From assembly GCA_017893485.1 (NCBI GenBank), contig CM030361.1, forward strand, positions 304,878,822 through 304,942,821: a stretch of 64,000 bases of DNA, in the 5' to 3' direction. A program made the translations under genes and the position numbers. This document shows positions 12,083 through 24,330 of the stretch, in pieces; the stretch's first letter is position 1, and each line of letters begins with the position of its first letter. Source of the DNA: Hemerocallis citrina. Its lineage: Eukaryota > Streptophyta > Magnoliopsida > Asparagales > Asphodelaceae. The notes under the pieces were generated by a model. That model did no database searches. It was not told the origin of the DNA and saw nothing but the letters and a program-made list of their open reading frames with translations.

Positions 12083-12140
12083 GAGTTGAAACTCAAGACC
12101 TCCCACTTACTAAAAAGGTGCTCTAACCAACTGAGTTAAA
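12083..12140 (-). other. tRNA-like sequence (relic), copy 2
   Basis: Duplicate of the relic at 10861-10920. It keeps a D-arm closer to consensus (AACTCAGTTGGTTAGAGC) and the same T-arm-like hairpin. Confidence 0.6.
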
Positions 12141-12525
12141 AAACATTTTGCATTTCTAGTTCAAATATTAACTAGTTAAAGTGTTACATGCTCATTTTAC
12201 TTACAAAATTTTGTGCCCCTCATCAGAATTGGGCCCTGGGTGGTTGCCTACCCCGCCCAGGGCTAGGGTCAGCCCTGGTTATACGTCACGATCTTTTTTT
12301 TCCCGTTTAGATATCGTGGGCTTGAGAGAGTTAAGTCTAGCGCCTGAAACTGGTTATGATCATTGTTTCACTCGTTTCTACTTTCTACTTCTGCCCTTCA
12401 AAAAGTTGTAAACATAAGTTTGAGTTTAGCTTATCCTTACCAAGTATAAGCACTTTCAGTCTCCTCTTCTCTAGCCAATAATGATATTGCTTAATTTGAG
12501 ACAAAGATGTTTGTGAGGATGTCTT

Positions 12526-12668
12526 TGTTAAGATAAACAGAGGGATTGAAGAAAGATTATTGGATTGATTATAGCTAAGTACAATATCTCCCATATATAG
12601 GAGAAAACCAAGTACTAACCTAATACACAATCCAATATGAGACTAAATATATAACATAATATTTAACA
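12526..12668 (-). repeat. 3' LTR of copia #2
   Basis: TG...CA ends (tgttaagataaac ... atttaaca), same family as the 141-bp LTRs at 21437 and 25939 but clearly more diverged. The five bases before it are gtctt; no 5' LTR remains to check the TSD. Confidence 0.9.
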
Positions 12669-12777
12669 CCCCCTCTCAAACTCACGGTGGGTCGAACAGT
12701 ATGAGTTTGCCTACCAAGTATGGAAATCTCTGAACACTGTGGGATTTGGTGAAGAAAAATATGTTGTCTGCTGTGAA

Positions 12778-13300
12778 TAGCACTGTCACATTTAACCGAT
12801 ACCCGGACCCGAGCCAGACTCGACATTGGACCGGAACCATCCCGATCTATACGAGTCTAGGTCTGTATCCTAAAATAAGACCTGCTGCACTTCTGGGTCC
12901 GGGTCCGAGTCCGGGTCCACTTAAAATAGAACCGATCTGGGCCTAGACCTGTTAAAAAATACCCTAAATAATATGGAATTTGAATAATAGGGTTATATGG
13001 ATATACATATAAAAGTAATTGTTGAAGATAGATGTGTAATTATAATATTTATTCATGTACTTAAGTGCATAAATTGTTGGAACCGTATGATATCGGGTAC
13101 AAAAATACTTAGGTACAAATATTTATTTCCCGCTACCGAACCCGACAGGTAGATATTTTTAACCCGGACCCAGAACCGAACCCAGTTCTTGCAAGTCCGG
13201 GTCCAGGTCCGGGTCCGGGTCCAATTTTTGGACCCGTGAGGACCGAGTCCGGGTAGGGGAGGACCCGAACCGATAGGACCCGATACCAGCTATAACAGTG
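12778..13300. repeat. GGGTCCGGG-rich insertion inside copia #2
   Basis: About 520 bp not present in the corresponding part of copia #3. Both ends carry arrays of gggtccgggtcc or its complement (12800-12915 and 13155-13275) around an AT-rich centre, so it folds as a long imperfect inverted repeat. This fits a MITE or other small non-autonomous DNA element. I could not fix the exact ends or TSD. Confidence 0.6.
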
Positions 13301-14038
13301 AAGAGGTAACAAAATAATGTGAAATGGTCCCTGCTTCAAAACACTCACGAACATAGTGACAATCAATCTCTATGTGCTTCGTTCGCTCATGAAAAACTGG
13401 GTTGCTTGCAATGTGCTGTAGCGCCCCAAATTTTCAATAAATAAATTCAGAAATACGTGGCATAATTCCCAGCATATACCTCAATGTAATAGTAAACATA
13501 ACCACATACAGAATTTTTTTAACTTTTATTACATTAATTTTTTACATAGCACAGCGGAAATTAAATTTTCTTTCTTTTACAACCCATTCCTTTACAATTT
13601 GCATAAGCCATATTATCATTCTACCACAAGCATCCAATACCAAGCTAATGGTACCTACCTGTAAAATATAAGGCTAGAGATAACCCTAACCCCCAAAACT
13701 ACATGGGTCAGCCATAACGGTGTGAGTGACATTAAAAGAAATACAATTTAAAGAATAAATTCGAAACCAACACATTCCCACAGTAGTAACAAACGGAATA
13801 AGAAATAATGATAAATAAAGCATAAAACATAAAGTGAAACTAAGCTAAGTGTCAAGTGCAGGAAAATAGGAAAAACATCATGCATAACACAAGTCAATAA
13901 AACACAAACGCAGTATGATGACCCTCTAATGCATACTTTTAGGATTCTATGCATTCCATACTACATAGTTCCGGCGCAAGCCCTTATCGTTCTCCACTTT
14001 ATAGGGTTAAATCCCTCGTTATGCAACTAATCCTACTA

Positions 14039-14345
14039 CGGTGATAGTAACAAGATCTAGAATACTCCACGAGCAGGCCTAACGACCGTCGAATCGCAAG
14101 CATCATGTAAGCATAGCCCTAACTCCGGAGAATCACCTCCCTGCCGTGTACCCCACGAATAGGCCTGCCGACCCTCGACGTGCAGCTACAAGTACATCCG
14201 GCGAATAAGCCTGCCGACCCTCGACGCGCGAATGCACCGTATGTTCCGTGAACAGGCCTGCCGATCCTCAACACGCGAACATACTAACTTTCCTATAGAC
14301 ATTCCGTGAATAGGCCTGCCGACCCTCGACACGCGAACATACTAG
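14039..14345. repeat. short tandem repeats in the gypsy LTR
   Basis: Four diverged copies of a unit centred on cctgccgaccctcgac start at 14164, 14210, 14257 and 14315, so the spacing is 46-58 bp. A weaker copy lies near 14085. They sit inside the LTR at 13417. Confidence 0.85.
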
Positions 14346-14507
14346 GGACACAACAAACACAGTTCTAGAATACATCCGTTGGACTAACAATAGAGCTCAT
14401 ACTTACGTTTTCCAAGTTCTATCACATCTCCACTAGTGCCTTTTCTTAGTTGATTACTATTATTTAAAACACAACTTCCCCCTCACTAGAGTTGGTGTAC
14501 CCTGCTG

Positions 14508-15587
14508 CAGGGGCGGAGCACTGTGAGGGCCCGGGGGCCCCGCCCCCCCCCCCCCCCCAATATATTTAATTTTTACATTTTGGCCCCCCTGAAAAATTTC
14601 AGAAAATCCCCTACATATATACATATAGTACTGTTACTGTTCACATTCCCAATCAGAAATCCAAACAATTTCCCCAAATCTGAAATCACATTGGACCTGG
14701 ACCTATACCGAATTCACCATGTAAATTCATTCTCTCAGCTGCTCTATCCCTGTATGGTATTCTACTTTGCTGTATATAAATCAGATAGCAGAGAAAAGTA
14801 ATTTTTAACAACGGCAGCTTTAGTTACAAAAATAATAGACTTTAGATCACAAGATTATATGATAAGAAGTTCAATTGGCCATCCCTCGATCCTAATTGTA
14901 CTTGTGAGTACTAAAAAAATACATATATTATACGGCATAAATAACTAAATTAAACACTGTAAAATTTAGAATATATTCATTACAAGTATTGTCAGATATG
15001 CATGACCAAACAACTAGGAACCCTGATATAATCTCTTAATTGAACTCATTGTATATTTTCTGTACCTCACTTCACCATATTAGCATATATAACCTCATGT
15101 AGGGTCATATATACAAAACAACTGGGGATGGTTGCTAGTGATATCCAAATAGTTATTGATTTTTCATGACATTTGTAGAAGTAGCATGCGCGATAAACAG
15201 TTACCTTTTAAATTGCAGGGTCAACATGTAGGGAAGCAGAAGGAACTCCCACTGGTAACTGCTTCTAGGTTTTTGAAACCACAAGTTTGCTTAAAACCAA
15301 CTGATTTGGTGTTGTGCATATTGACAAATAAATCAGAAAAAGTGATACATATAGTACATGCCAATTGAATTAGTGCAAATGTTGCCAAGAGCTATCTATG
15401 ACCTAATAACAATTGACTATAATTTTCATGCAAAATCTAACATATAATTGATTAAATGAAGAGAATAAGGTGCCAAAAACATGTGTGTTAAATTAATGGT
15501 TAATTAAGTTTGGTTTGGAATTAAGTGAGTGCTCTATATAAAGATGGTGAGGCCCTTGTTAGAAGAATATCTATTTATTAATTGGTG
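14508..15587. other. unidentified insertion or LTR continuation
   Basis: It starts at caggggcggagc, a motif common at ends of Ac-like hAT elements, then has a GC-rich palindrome (gggcccgggggcccc) and a run of 14 C (about 14546-14559). The rest is AT-rich. No gene is supportable. The partner end was not found, possibly because the repeat at 15588 splits it. Confidence 0.4.
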
Positions 15588-17600
15588 TGTCACGCCCCGC
15601 TTCCAAAAAACACGGAATGCAAGCACGTGACACGGCCCAGCGAATGACTTGCGTCATCCATCGGCTGTTATTGATCCAACTCAACAATATAACAAGTAAT
15701 AAAACAACCACGCATGCAATAAAAGAATAATCACATAAATAACAATATTGAAAATTTAAGCATAAAAATTACCAACATTAAAATATCCCAACATCTGGAA
15801 ATCTAATGAACAATATTCGGGTCGAAGCCCACAATACAAAGAAATAGAATTTGTCCAATTTTATTAAAGTCATCAAATAAGACAACATTTATTTTAGCGA
15901 CGCAGTAAAACAATTCCTTCACCAATGCTGCTCTCCTATTCCGTCAGGTAAATCTCCTTGGATACCTGTAAGTTGCTCATCTAAAGAGAGGAAAAAGAAA
16001 GTCCTTAGAGCAAGTCGTGGACATGCAAGTGGAGAAACATAGAAACAATGGCAATAGTGGTATAGCAATTAAATCAACAAACAATGAAATCAATAGTGTT
16101 GAACAGTGACAAAGAAATAATAGTATAATATGCAATAACTATGATTTATCACGATAACGATGAACAATATCAATAATGGCAATAATAACGATGACACTGT
16201 TCGATAAAGATAACAATATGCAATGATAATGTGATGAAAGCCTTAGGTCTATTATTTATTTTTAAATCCTAGCTAATGCACGTACTACTGTGTCCCATGT
16301 GTGCCGTACCAAATGTTCGATGCATACAATCAATTTCGGTCAGACTAAGGTGATAGATTCTATAGTTCATGTACTCGGGAACAATATTCAATAATGACCG
16401 ATGACCGAATCAATCGAGATACTGAAGTCAGTAATCTGCAATTAACCGATGACCGATATAACCAATAGACCGATAAACCGATAGACCGATAATTAGGGAA
16501 ACACGGGCCCCTCTTCCGAGTACAGTCACTATGTCATCAACTACCCTAATCAACCCTTAACCCCGGCTTGATTTATTTTCTTTATTCAATTAACATTCAA
16601 TAATGTGATTAATAAGGGACACTAGGAAAGATGACAAAATAATCCTAAGATCATGCAATATACTATATACAATTAAATACACTAAAAATAACATTATAGA
16701 TATAATTATATATTATTAAACATAGGAACCCAATTCTGGACAGCAGTAGGTTGTTGTACCAAAATCAAAATTTCCGTTGCTACAGGACAGCAAATGTGGA
16801 TCCGTCAGGTGGTCTAGAAACTAGACTCCTGCCCGGTTCCAACGCATACTTAAAGTCTACATTCCGACAACGATAGCTAGGCGAAATTCAATGTTCTTTA
16901 CAGATTTTAGTTGCTGGCTGGGTGTCGATATCGACTAATTTCAGTTATAAAGGCAGTAAATAATCATTACAAAAATCAGTAAAAATAATTTTTAATACCC
17001 TAAGCATGTTATCTACAATTCTGGAATTTATCTTGGCCATATTTGATCATTAGTTCACTTAATTTATCAGCCTAACATGGGATGTACATGAATCTGAAAT
17101 TACAGCGCAGCTGTAGTAAAAAGGTCATAACTCGGGCAATACAAGTCAGAATTCGAAAATTCTGGTGGCTATTAACATCTAGACACTTAGGGATACGTTT
17201 CCTTTTCAGGAAGCGACTGATTTTAAAGAAGTTATCTAAGTCGAAACAGCAGGTAAGGTTCAGGTTGGCGTAATTTGCAGAATAGTCAACATGTTTATTT
17301 TGAATAAAATGGTTAAAAAGTTAAGAATGATAAATTGGAGTTTAATAATCATAAATCACAGCGAGTCATTCTTATGTGAACATGGTATTAAGTTAGATGA
17401 TATCCATAATTCTACTAATCACAATTCCACTAATTTATCAATAGCAATCACATGAACGATCAACCCTAATATACAATCTACAATAGTTGTCTTTAATGTC
17501 ATGAGATGAAATGTGATAATAATTTCCTATTCTTATATTCAATAACTAACTACATGGGTGCATGTAAGATCCATATACATTAGAGGCAAAAAGATGGCAC
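15588..17600. repeat. large LTR-like repeat, copy 1 (tgtcacgcc family)
   Basis: It begins tgtcacgccccgc and is alignable by eye with 61535-63450. Shared blocks are the opening (acgtgacacggcccagcg), the ataccgataaccgata-type run, the ggaaacacgggccc block, and the 'ctagactcctgcccggttccaacgcat' region near 16815-16850 versus 62925-62950. No protein is encoded. The TG start and size suggest a long LTR. The right end is not resolved. Confidence 0.7.
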
Positions 17601-18761
17601 GAAGTCGAGATTACCACTTGGATTCGCTCGTGTAAATCCGTGGTATCCCAACGATTGATACAATAATATTTTACGATATTCAATACGGATCCACTTGCGG
17701 AATTCAATAAAAATATTGAATATGATACAATAAATATTCGATAAGAAATGACTTTCCTTTTTGACGATTAGATCCGAAAGAGAATAATCCGGCGAATTCC
17801 GAAAACTACGTACGAAATACATGCAAGTCCAAGCAATAAAGTCAGCAACTAGAGCAAAACTCCACAGCGGATCAGATCCAAACAGCAAACGCAGAATCTA
17901 AATCCAACACGCACAAAACACGGAACATCAAACTATCCAATGGGACTCCTCCTTGCACTGGATCCGCCCCAAAATCTCATCTGTCGGTTTACAGGAATCC
18001 CACTCAACCTCTAGAGACTCACAACTCAATTATCAACACAAAATCTTTCATTGAAACTCTTAATTCCATTATCAATTCGTTCATATTAAGAAAACTTTTT
18101 TAAATCAAGTAAATCCAAATTTATCCGAAAACTCACAAATTTCCAGAAGTAAAATCTGAGAACAAATCTCTTAAGCAACTGAGTTTCGCATTTTGGAGTC
18201 ATACAAAATTCACAAGACATCAATTCTTCGAAATCCATATATAATTCGCTTTCTAAAGTCGTAGAAATACGAATTAAACTCTATTATAATCAAAATAAAA
18301 CTCTCTATAAAATGCAGTAATCTGTAGCAAAACTTCATCTAAAACAGTAGATCAATAATCCATAAGTTCGAAGAAATAGTCGTTTGAGAAAAACAGCAAA
18401 AACTCAACAAAACAGTCAACGCAGCAGTTGTCGGTCGACTGACATCTCAGTTCAATTTTGAGGCAGTCGACCGTCATGCCAAATTCGCAAATCCAAAAGA
18501 ATGTCAGTCGACTATCACCCTTAGTTCAAAATGGGGCAGTCGACTGACAGCTGATACTTAGCCCGCTTTAAAATTCGTGCGCTTTTCAACTGATACTTAG
18601 TTTATACTCTTTAAAAGCATGAATTCAAAAGATTAAAACCCTGAGATGATCAAATACAACTTGTCTAACATAATGCAATTCATAAATCAAATCAAACTCT
18701 CAACAATTTCACAAAAGAGCAATTTTCCAAATAAATCCTTCATCATCAGGAAATGTATATG

Positions 18762-18762
<1 letters not shown>
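17601..18762. other. AT-rich LTR-like sequence with cagtcgac motifs
   Basis: No gene is seen. At 18430-18550 there are several (c)agtcgac(tg) near-palindromes. The same motif is dense in the LTR at 26414-29290 (27680-28450), so this stretch probably belongs to the outer Del/Tekay-like LTR or its relative. Confidence 0.45.
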
Positions 18763-18838
<76 letters not shown>

Positions 18839-18847
18839 TTATATATA
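18763..18847. repeat. (AT)n tract at left end of Helitron candidate
   Basis: About 85 bp of nearly pure AT repeats, ending atatata immediately before ctaaatgg. Confidence 0.95.
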
Positions 18848-18879
18848 CTAAATGGAATTCGCCGTGCACCAAGTGCACG
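18848..18879 (-). promoter_or_regulatory. putative Helitron 3' terminus with hairpin
   Basis: A palindrome with stem 18863-18869/18873-18879 and a 3-base loop precedes the terminal TTAG by 15 bases (minus strand). Host T follows. Confidence 0.5.
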
Positions 18880-18904
18880 TTGCTTGGTGAACGTGCCAAT
18901 TGAA

Positions 18905-19547
18905 TATCACAAAGGCCTAAGAAAAAATTTAAGTTCAAATCAGGGGGGTTGCAAGGAATTAAACGAGCAAGCCATCTTCCATGCTTTTTAAGTACTTTAA
19001 ATTGACAAAGCATACTCACTACTTACGCATACCTCTCATAAATTCACTGAGTTCTTCAAGAGCTTTTTGTTGGTTATCCTGAAACTTCACATCCATAATT
19101 GAAGCAATAGAAACATTAGAAACATTTTATTCCCAAACAGATAAGGGCAATACTAAAATCAATAGCATACTCGCTATTTAATTTGGATTCTTCCCAGCTC
19201 GCGAAAGGCAATCAAGCATGTACTGTTTGAGCTTGGAGAAGACCTCATTTTCTTAATCATCTATGTTACCAATTCAATGACATGCTTCATTGCCTATAAA
19301 TACAACTTGTTAATGATTAATTCTAAACTTACAAACGATGAAAAGGTTCAGAAACTCAAAAATTCCTCAAAGCACATCAATAATTAATTCCCATGAGATT
19401 GATTGGCGAAGTCTTTCTCTTACATATCAACGTTCTTGTGATTCCAACTATTCTGATTTTAACATGCTTTCATATCTAAAAATTAAGGAGAAAAAAACAT
19501 AGAAAATGTGAAAAAAGAAAGAAAAATAAAACTTGGTTGTGGACCTC
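18905..19547. other. no supportable gene
   Basis: AT-rich sequence following the (AT)n boundary. It may hold intronic or downstream sequence of the PPR fragment, but nothing is clear enough to name. Confidence 0.4.
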
Positions 19548-19880
19548 ATCCATTGCTTCTGGAACAAGTGCAGACAGGTCAAACTTAAGGTTCTACACAA
19601 AAGCAGGTCATTATATGAAGCCAGATTCGGCAAATTCCCCGACTTCTTAATCTCCTCAAAAACATGACGAGCTTCCCTGAGTTCCCTCGCATTCCCATGA
19701 ACACACCATCCATGAAGCACAAGGCACTGATGAAGAAAAACCTCCTCCATCTCCTTCACTTTCTCCTTATGATGCCAAAGCACACCATGAGCCTTCCGAG
19801 CATGCTTTTTGCTACAAAGAGCATTCACAACAACGCTAACACTCGAACACCCTTCTTCACCTCCATACCCCCCCCCCCCC
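19548..19880 (-). pseudogene. PPR-protein gene fragment
   Basis: The minus strand encodes NALCSKKHARKAHGVLWHHK, then LVLHGWCVHGNARELREARH, IKKSGNLPNLASYNDLLL and, after a frame change, NLKFDLSALVPEAMDEVHN. These match consecutive pentatricopeptide repeats of a plant organelle RNA-binding PPR protein; they recall the At5g61370 type, an inference from memory of the family. There are frameshifts and no complete gene. The location inside the Helitron candidate suggests capture. Confidence 0.75.
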
Positions 19881-20179
19881 AACCACACACACACACACAA
19901 AACAAAAAAAAACCCCCCTACCCCACCCCACCCCCACAACTCAATCTGATGCCTCTCTTCTATATTCCTAAACAACCGTACACCTATACCAACTCGATAC
20001 AATGTACTAACAAATAGAAAATCTATAAAAAATAGCGGACACAAAATAAGTGTAATGTTTGACATATAGTTCAACAAAAAAAAAAGTGAGTAATATATAA
20101 CTTTTCTCATTGACATTAACCTAATGTATAACTAACTATTTTCATGGCAACGAAAATACTCTGTTGAGTAAAGCCAATA

Positions 20180-21431
20180 AAAGCTATTTCAAAAGTTTGG
20201 TTTTTTATGCATCAGATTCTCCCACGGCGTGAATGATGGATAAGTACAGAGCCTATGCTGTATCTAAGCAGCGTGTCGTACCAACAGATCCTACATATGT
20301 ATGTAACCATAAAAAAAATATTAATTTTATTCCTAACTTCCCTTATCTTCATATATTAATTGATTTTTTTCTCCTGTTTTCTTTTTGTTAGGTAGACCAT
20401 TGTGCATTATGTTGCATTAGGGAAAGAGAAGCTTGAAGACCCACGAGAAAAATAACCGACAAGAAGGATCCATGGTCACCCACACAAGATACGAGTCAAA
20501 CAAATTTGCCATTGCACCTCATATGTTTCGCGGGATGGGTGTGTTAAAATCAGTCCTTTACCACAAAGTTGTAGTGTTCCAAATTTCATTTGTTTACAGA
20601 TACTACACATGATTTATCTCATCAATGAACTCCTTATCTTCACATATTTTTTGGCTTATAATGTAAATGATCTCACAAGCTAATGCCTTTGTGCAATTGA
20701 TTTATAGCATGTGCCAGTGATTTCTTTATTAGTGTTGATATTTCTTACATGTTGAGACAAGTGTTTCATATATTCAATACACATGCATTAATATTCTGTG
20801 ATCTGAGCTAATTGACAATTATTGGTATTTTTTTAAAAGTGGATGGTTTCTTTACTATGAATTATGAACTTGTTTTAAGGCTGGGTGTTGTGTGCAATTA
20901 TCTGGAGGTACACTAAAATGGTTTCTTGACTACAGAACTTGAAAGGATCTATGTTGGCAGGGGCAAGTTAAGTGCTTCTCATGGGCAAAGTAACATATCT
21001 TGACCTGGTTAAATTACCAAAGGACGAGTACAGCTATGCTGAGAAGAATTTCAGAGACTCTCGGCTTGGTTTTTGCTGGAGAATGATTTAAATATCCAAA
21101 TAATGATTGATTTCTTTGAAGGTCTTAACGATACTATTCTGTGTTTCTCTTCTTCCTGATGAATTGGATGAGGGTTTTCTTAATCCCCTGCCTTTTGCTA
21201 TTGCCATAGTAGTGATCCTGGTGTTTCTCATTCACCTACTTCAAAAGAAATCCCTCTCTTGATACAACCCCAAGATATTGGTAATTCTTCTAGCTGCTCG
21301 AAATGCAACCATGATCACATCAGTAGATGAAGAAATGAGGACAAGTTTGTTCCAGGTGAAGACATAGTTGTGCTTTCTGATAAAGAGGATGATGGGCTAC
21401 ATCGTGGGACTGTGGCACACAAATTGTTGAA
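20180..21431 (+). pseudogene. gene-like fragments of unknown identity
   Basis: Short exon-like pieces on the plus strand are separated by T-rich intron-like DNA. One at about 20395-20510 follows tttttgttag (KEKLEDPRE). One at about 20965-21075 encodes VTYLDLVKLPKDEYSYAE and FRDSRLG. One at 21300-21430 encodes EDIVVLSDKEDDGLHRG-like sequence after frame adjustment. I do not recognise the protein. The last piece is cut by copia #3 and resumes at 26085. Confidence 0.45.
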
Positions 21432-21436
21432 GATAT

Positions 21437-21577
21437 TGTTAAGATAAATCAGAGAGAATGAAAACAATACTGAATATTGAATTGAGTTCAACCAAGTACA
21501 ATACCACCTATATATAGGAGGGGAACAAATATCAAAATAACTCTATAACCAATATGAGACTATAATAATATCTAACA
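21437..21577 (-). repeat. 3' LTR of copia #3
   Basis: tgttaagataaatcagag ... atatctaaca, 141 bp, with a TATA-like ctatatatagg. The polypurine tract is the complement of ctcccactcaaactcac just inside (21578-21594). Confidence 0.95.
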
Positions 21578-21879
21578 CTCCCACTCAAACTCACGATGGG
21601 TCAAACAGTGTGAGTTTGCCTACTAAGTATCTAAATATCTGAACAGTATGGGATTTGGTGAAGAAGTTTGCAGTCTGCTGGGAAGATATAACAGAATGGA
21701 GAGAAATGGTCCCTACCTCAAAGTGCTCACGAACATAATGGAATCTCTATATACTTCGTTCGCTGATGAAAGACCGGGTTGCTTGCAATGTGCAATGCAC
21801 TCCGGTTATCACAATGAAGAGGAGTAGCTCCTGTAAGAGTGACACCCATATCTAATAACAGCCAATGAACATGAACAAT

Positions 21880-22345
21880 CTCTCTAGTAGTAGCTGCCAT
21901 TGCTCTGTACTCAGCTTCAGTCGAAGAACATGCAACAACTGCCTGTTTCTTACTTCACCATGAGATTAGCGAATCACCAACAAATAGATAAAAACCGGTG
22001 GTAGACCATCTAGTAGTAGGATCACCTGCCCAATCTGAATTAGAATATGCACTCAGCTCTAATTTGGATGTAGCAGGCATGAATAATGAGCGAGTAATAG
22101 TGCCCCGAAGATATCTGAGAATCCGAAGAAGAGCACCATAGTGAACTGATGTAGGAGCAGAAACAAACTGGCTGACAACACTGACTGCGTGAGCAATATT
22201 AGGTTTGGTCATGCATAAGTAGACAAGCTGTCCAACAATCTGTCTGTATCTAGTGGGATCAAGAAGGAGATCACCATCAGTGGGACGAAGCTTTACATGA
22301 AGCTCTAAGGGTGTATCGGCTGATCTACTGTCAGAAAGGCATGCA
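21880..22345 (-). pseudogene. copia #3 RNase H
   Basis: The minus strand encodes KPNIAHAVSVVSQFVSAP, ILRYLRGT, then SNSDWAGDPTTRWSTTGFYL and GDSLISW. The SSTEAEYRA-like region and DNQSA follow toward 21840. This is the copia RNase H that removes RNA from the RNA/DNA hybrid. The stretch is broken at 21955 by a stop in place of the Arg/Trp codon after SW. Confidence 0.85.
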
Positions 22346-22374
22346 GCGGAGATAATATCTGATGTGTATTTCTA

Positions 22375-23110
22375 TTAAGAAATGAGTATCTCCCGAGATC
22401 CATGAGCAATCTCTAGGCCCAGAAAATAACGTAGTCTGCCAAGGTCTTTCATATGGAACTGCTGATGAAGGTAGTTCTGGGTGGATGTAATGCCCACAGA
22501 GTCATCCCCAGTAATGATCATATCGTCAACATAGAGTAATAGAATTAACCTCCCGTGCAGTGATGACCACATAAATATAGAATGGTCCTGAGAACTCTGA
22601 CTAAAACCAGCCTTGGTGATGACAATGCAAAAACACTCAAACCAGGCTTGAGGGGCATGCTTCAAACCATATATAGCTCTACGCAATTGGCAAACATGAC
22701 GAGGAGAAGTAGGGAGGCCAGGAGGAGGATCCATATAAACAACCTCAGATAAGGTACCATGAAGAAAAGCATTCTTCATGTCCATCTGGTATAACGGCCA
22801 TTGGCGGATGGCTGTAATAGCAAGAAGAGTGCGAACAGCAGTCATCTGTGCAACGGGAGCAAAGGTCTTATCATAATCAATGCCATGCTCCTGAGTAAAT
22901 CCTCGAGCTACTAGACGAGCCTTGTACCGCTCAATAGATCCATCAGGTTGATATTTGACCTTGAAGATCTACTTGCAGCTAATAGGCTGAATGCCCTCTA
23001 GCAGAGGAACAACATCCCAAGTGCCAGTCTGATCAAATGCAATGAATTCCTCTGCAATAGCTTTCCTCCATTCAGGATAGTGAATTGCATCTTGATAGGT
23101 TCTGGGCTCA
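22375..23110 (-). pseudogene. copia #3 reverse transcriptase
   Basis: The minus strand shows the RT start (YKARLVARGF-type at about 22900-22940), then [34 protein letters not shown] and the catalytic LLYVDDMIITGDD (about 22505-22545). It closes with MKDLGRLRYFLGLEIAHGS. A 156-codon stretch is open; upstream stops (for example near 22970) split it from integrase. Confidence 0.9.
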
Positions 23111-23655
23111 CGTGTAGAGTGTATAGCAGTGAGATATGTATGAAACTGTGGTGAATAGGAAGCTAGGGTGGCAAAGCCAAACTAGTCAGAAGGACCAGTG
23201 GCATCAGGTGTATAACGTACCGGAGGAATACCAGAAGTGGAACGGGTAGACTGACGAAGAGGTGTTGGACTGACAGGGTGTGGGGGTGAGGACGGTGGAT
23301 TAGGTGCATGTGTTGGTGGGGAAGTAGCTTGGATGGGTGCTGGCTGCTATGGAGATGCAGGTGGTGTTTCTGTAGGGGAAACAACAGGTGTAAGGACTGC
23401 AGGAGATGTGAATGGAGCCAGGGGAGTGGGATAAAAAGGAATGCGGGAAGATAAAGTCGGGGGGCTAGCAACAATTGGAAAATTGAGAAATCTGGTATCA
23501 TCGGGGTGAGTCAGGTAGTAAGGGGAGTCTTCCACAAAGGATACATGCCGAGAAATGCGGACACGACCCGCTGATGGATCAAAACAACGATAACCTTGGT
23601 GTTCAGGACTGAGACCTAGGTGAACGCACTTAGCAGCACGAGCAGAGAGCTTCGT

Positions 23656-24330
23656 TCACTCAGTAGGAGGGAGAAGGACGTAACAGGTGCACCAAAAAGT
23701 ACGGAGCATACTGTAGTCGGGAGGTGAATGATAAAGAGCCTCATAAGGCATCGTACCAGCTAGGATAGACGAGGGAGTAATATTGATAAGACTAACAGAA
23801 GTCATGATGGCTTTAGCCCAGAAAGAACGAGGAGCGGAAGAGGAGAGTAAAAGAGCACGAGCCATCTCAAGGATGTGACGATATTGCGTTCAGCTACTCC
23901 ATTCTGCTCATGTGCGTGAGGGCATGCTTGTTGAAAAAGGGTGCCGTGAGACTGAAGGATCGATCTCATAGTAGTGGAAGTGTACTCACGTGCACCGTCC
24001 GATCGAAAATTCTTAATGCGCACACCGAACTGAGTGTGAATCATAGTTGTAAAAAACCTGTAAATATCAGGTATCTCAGATCGCTGATGCATAAGAAAAA
24101 CCCATGTATGTCTAGTGAAGTCATCGATGAAGGCAACATAATAGAGATACCCTTTCCACGAAGGTACGGGAGAGGGTCCCCATATGTCAGAATGAACAAG
24201 TTAAAAAAGATGAGTAGTTTCAGAAGTTCTTTTGTGACTAAAGGGTAGGGCAATGTGTTTGGCCAAATGACAACCATGACAATCAGATAAATGTTTAAAA
24301 GTGAGAGAACCAAGAGCACCACTGCGAGCT
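23656..24330 (-). pseudogene. copia #3 integrase
   Basis: The minus strand carries the catalytic core: a WGPSP-type start near 24170, RSDGAREYTSTTMRSIL with the second Asp, and HAHEQNGVAERNI with the Glu. They are followed by ARALLLSSSAPRSFWAKAIM. Frame changes occur near 24040 and 23880. A proline/leucine-rich C-terminal linker occupies 23163-23535. Confidence 0.88.

Larger units (their letters stand above)
9946..12348. repeat. 1.2-kb direct tandem duplication (9946-11127 and 11128-12348)
   Basis: The two units are nearly identical from aaaattgctaatcc to tctagcgcctgaaa. Each contains the hAT 3' part, the hAT right end, its TSD copy and about 65 bp of flanking DNA. Copy 2 has a small extra insertion around 11585-11630. 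Since the unit includes sequence outside the hAT, it arose by unequal exchange or template switching and not by transposition. Confidence 0.93.
12526..13416 (-). mobile_element. Ty1/copia #2, 3' end with LTR (left part)
   Basis: The 143-bp LTR at 12526-12668 closely resembles the LTRs of copia #3. It is preceded, in element orientation, by a polypurine tract (complement of ccccctctcaaactcac, 12669-12685). Next comes RNase H C-terminal coding (the complement at 13320-13416 matches the same stretch in copia #3). The element stops at 13416, where an LTR with TSD tgtgc has inserted, and resumes at 32754. Confidence 0.92.

Noticed and set aside
12277..12285. Second hAT element ending at 12277
   Set aside because: It has a right end only. 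The segment is the second unit of the 1.2-kb tandem duplication.
18646..19019. Open frames with long Tyr-Ile repeats, also at 31109-31829
   Set aside because: They are translations of (AT)n microsatellites and have no coding support.
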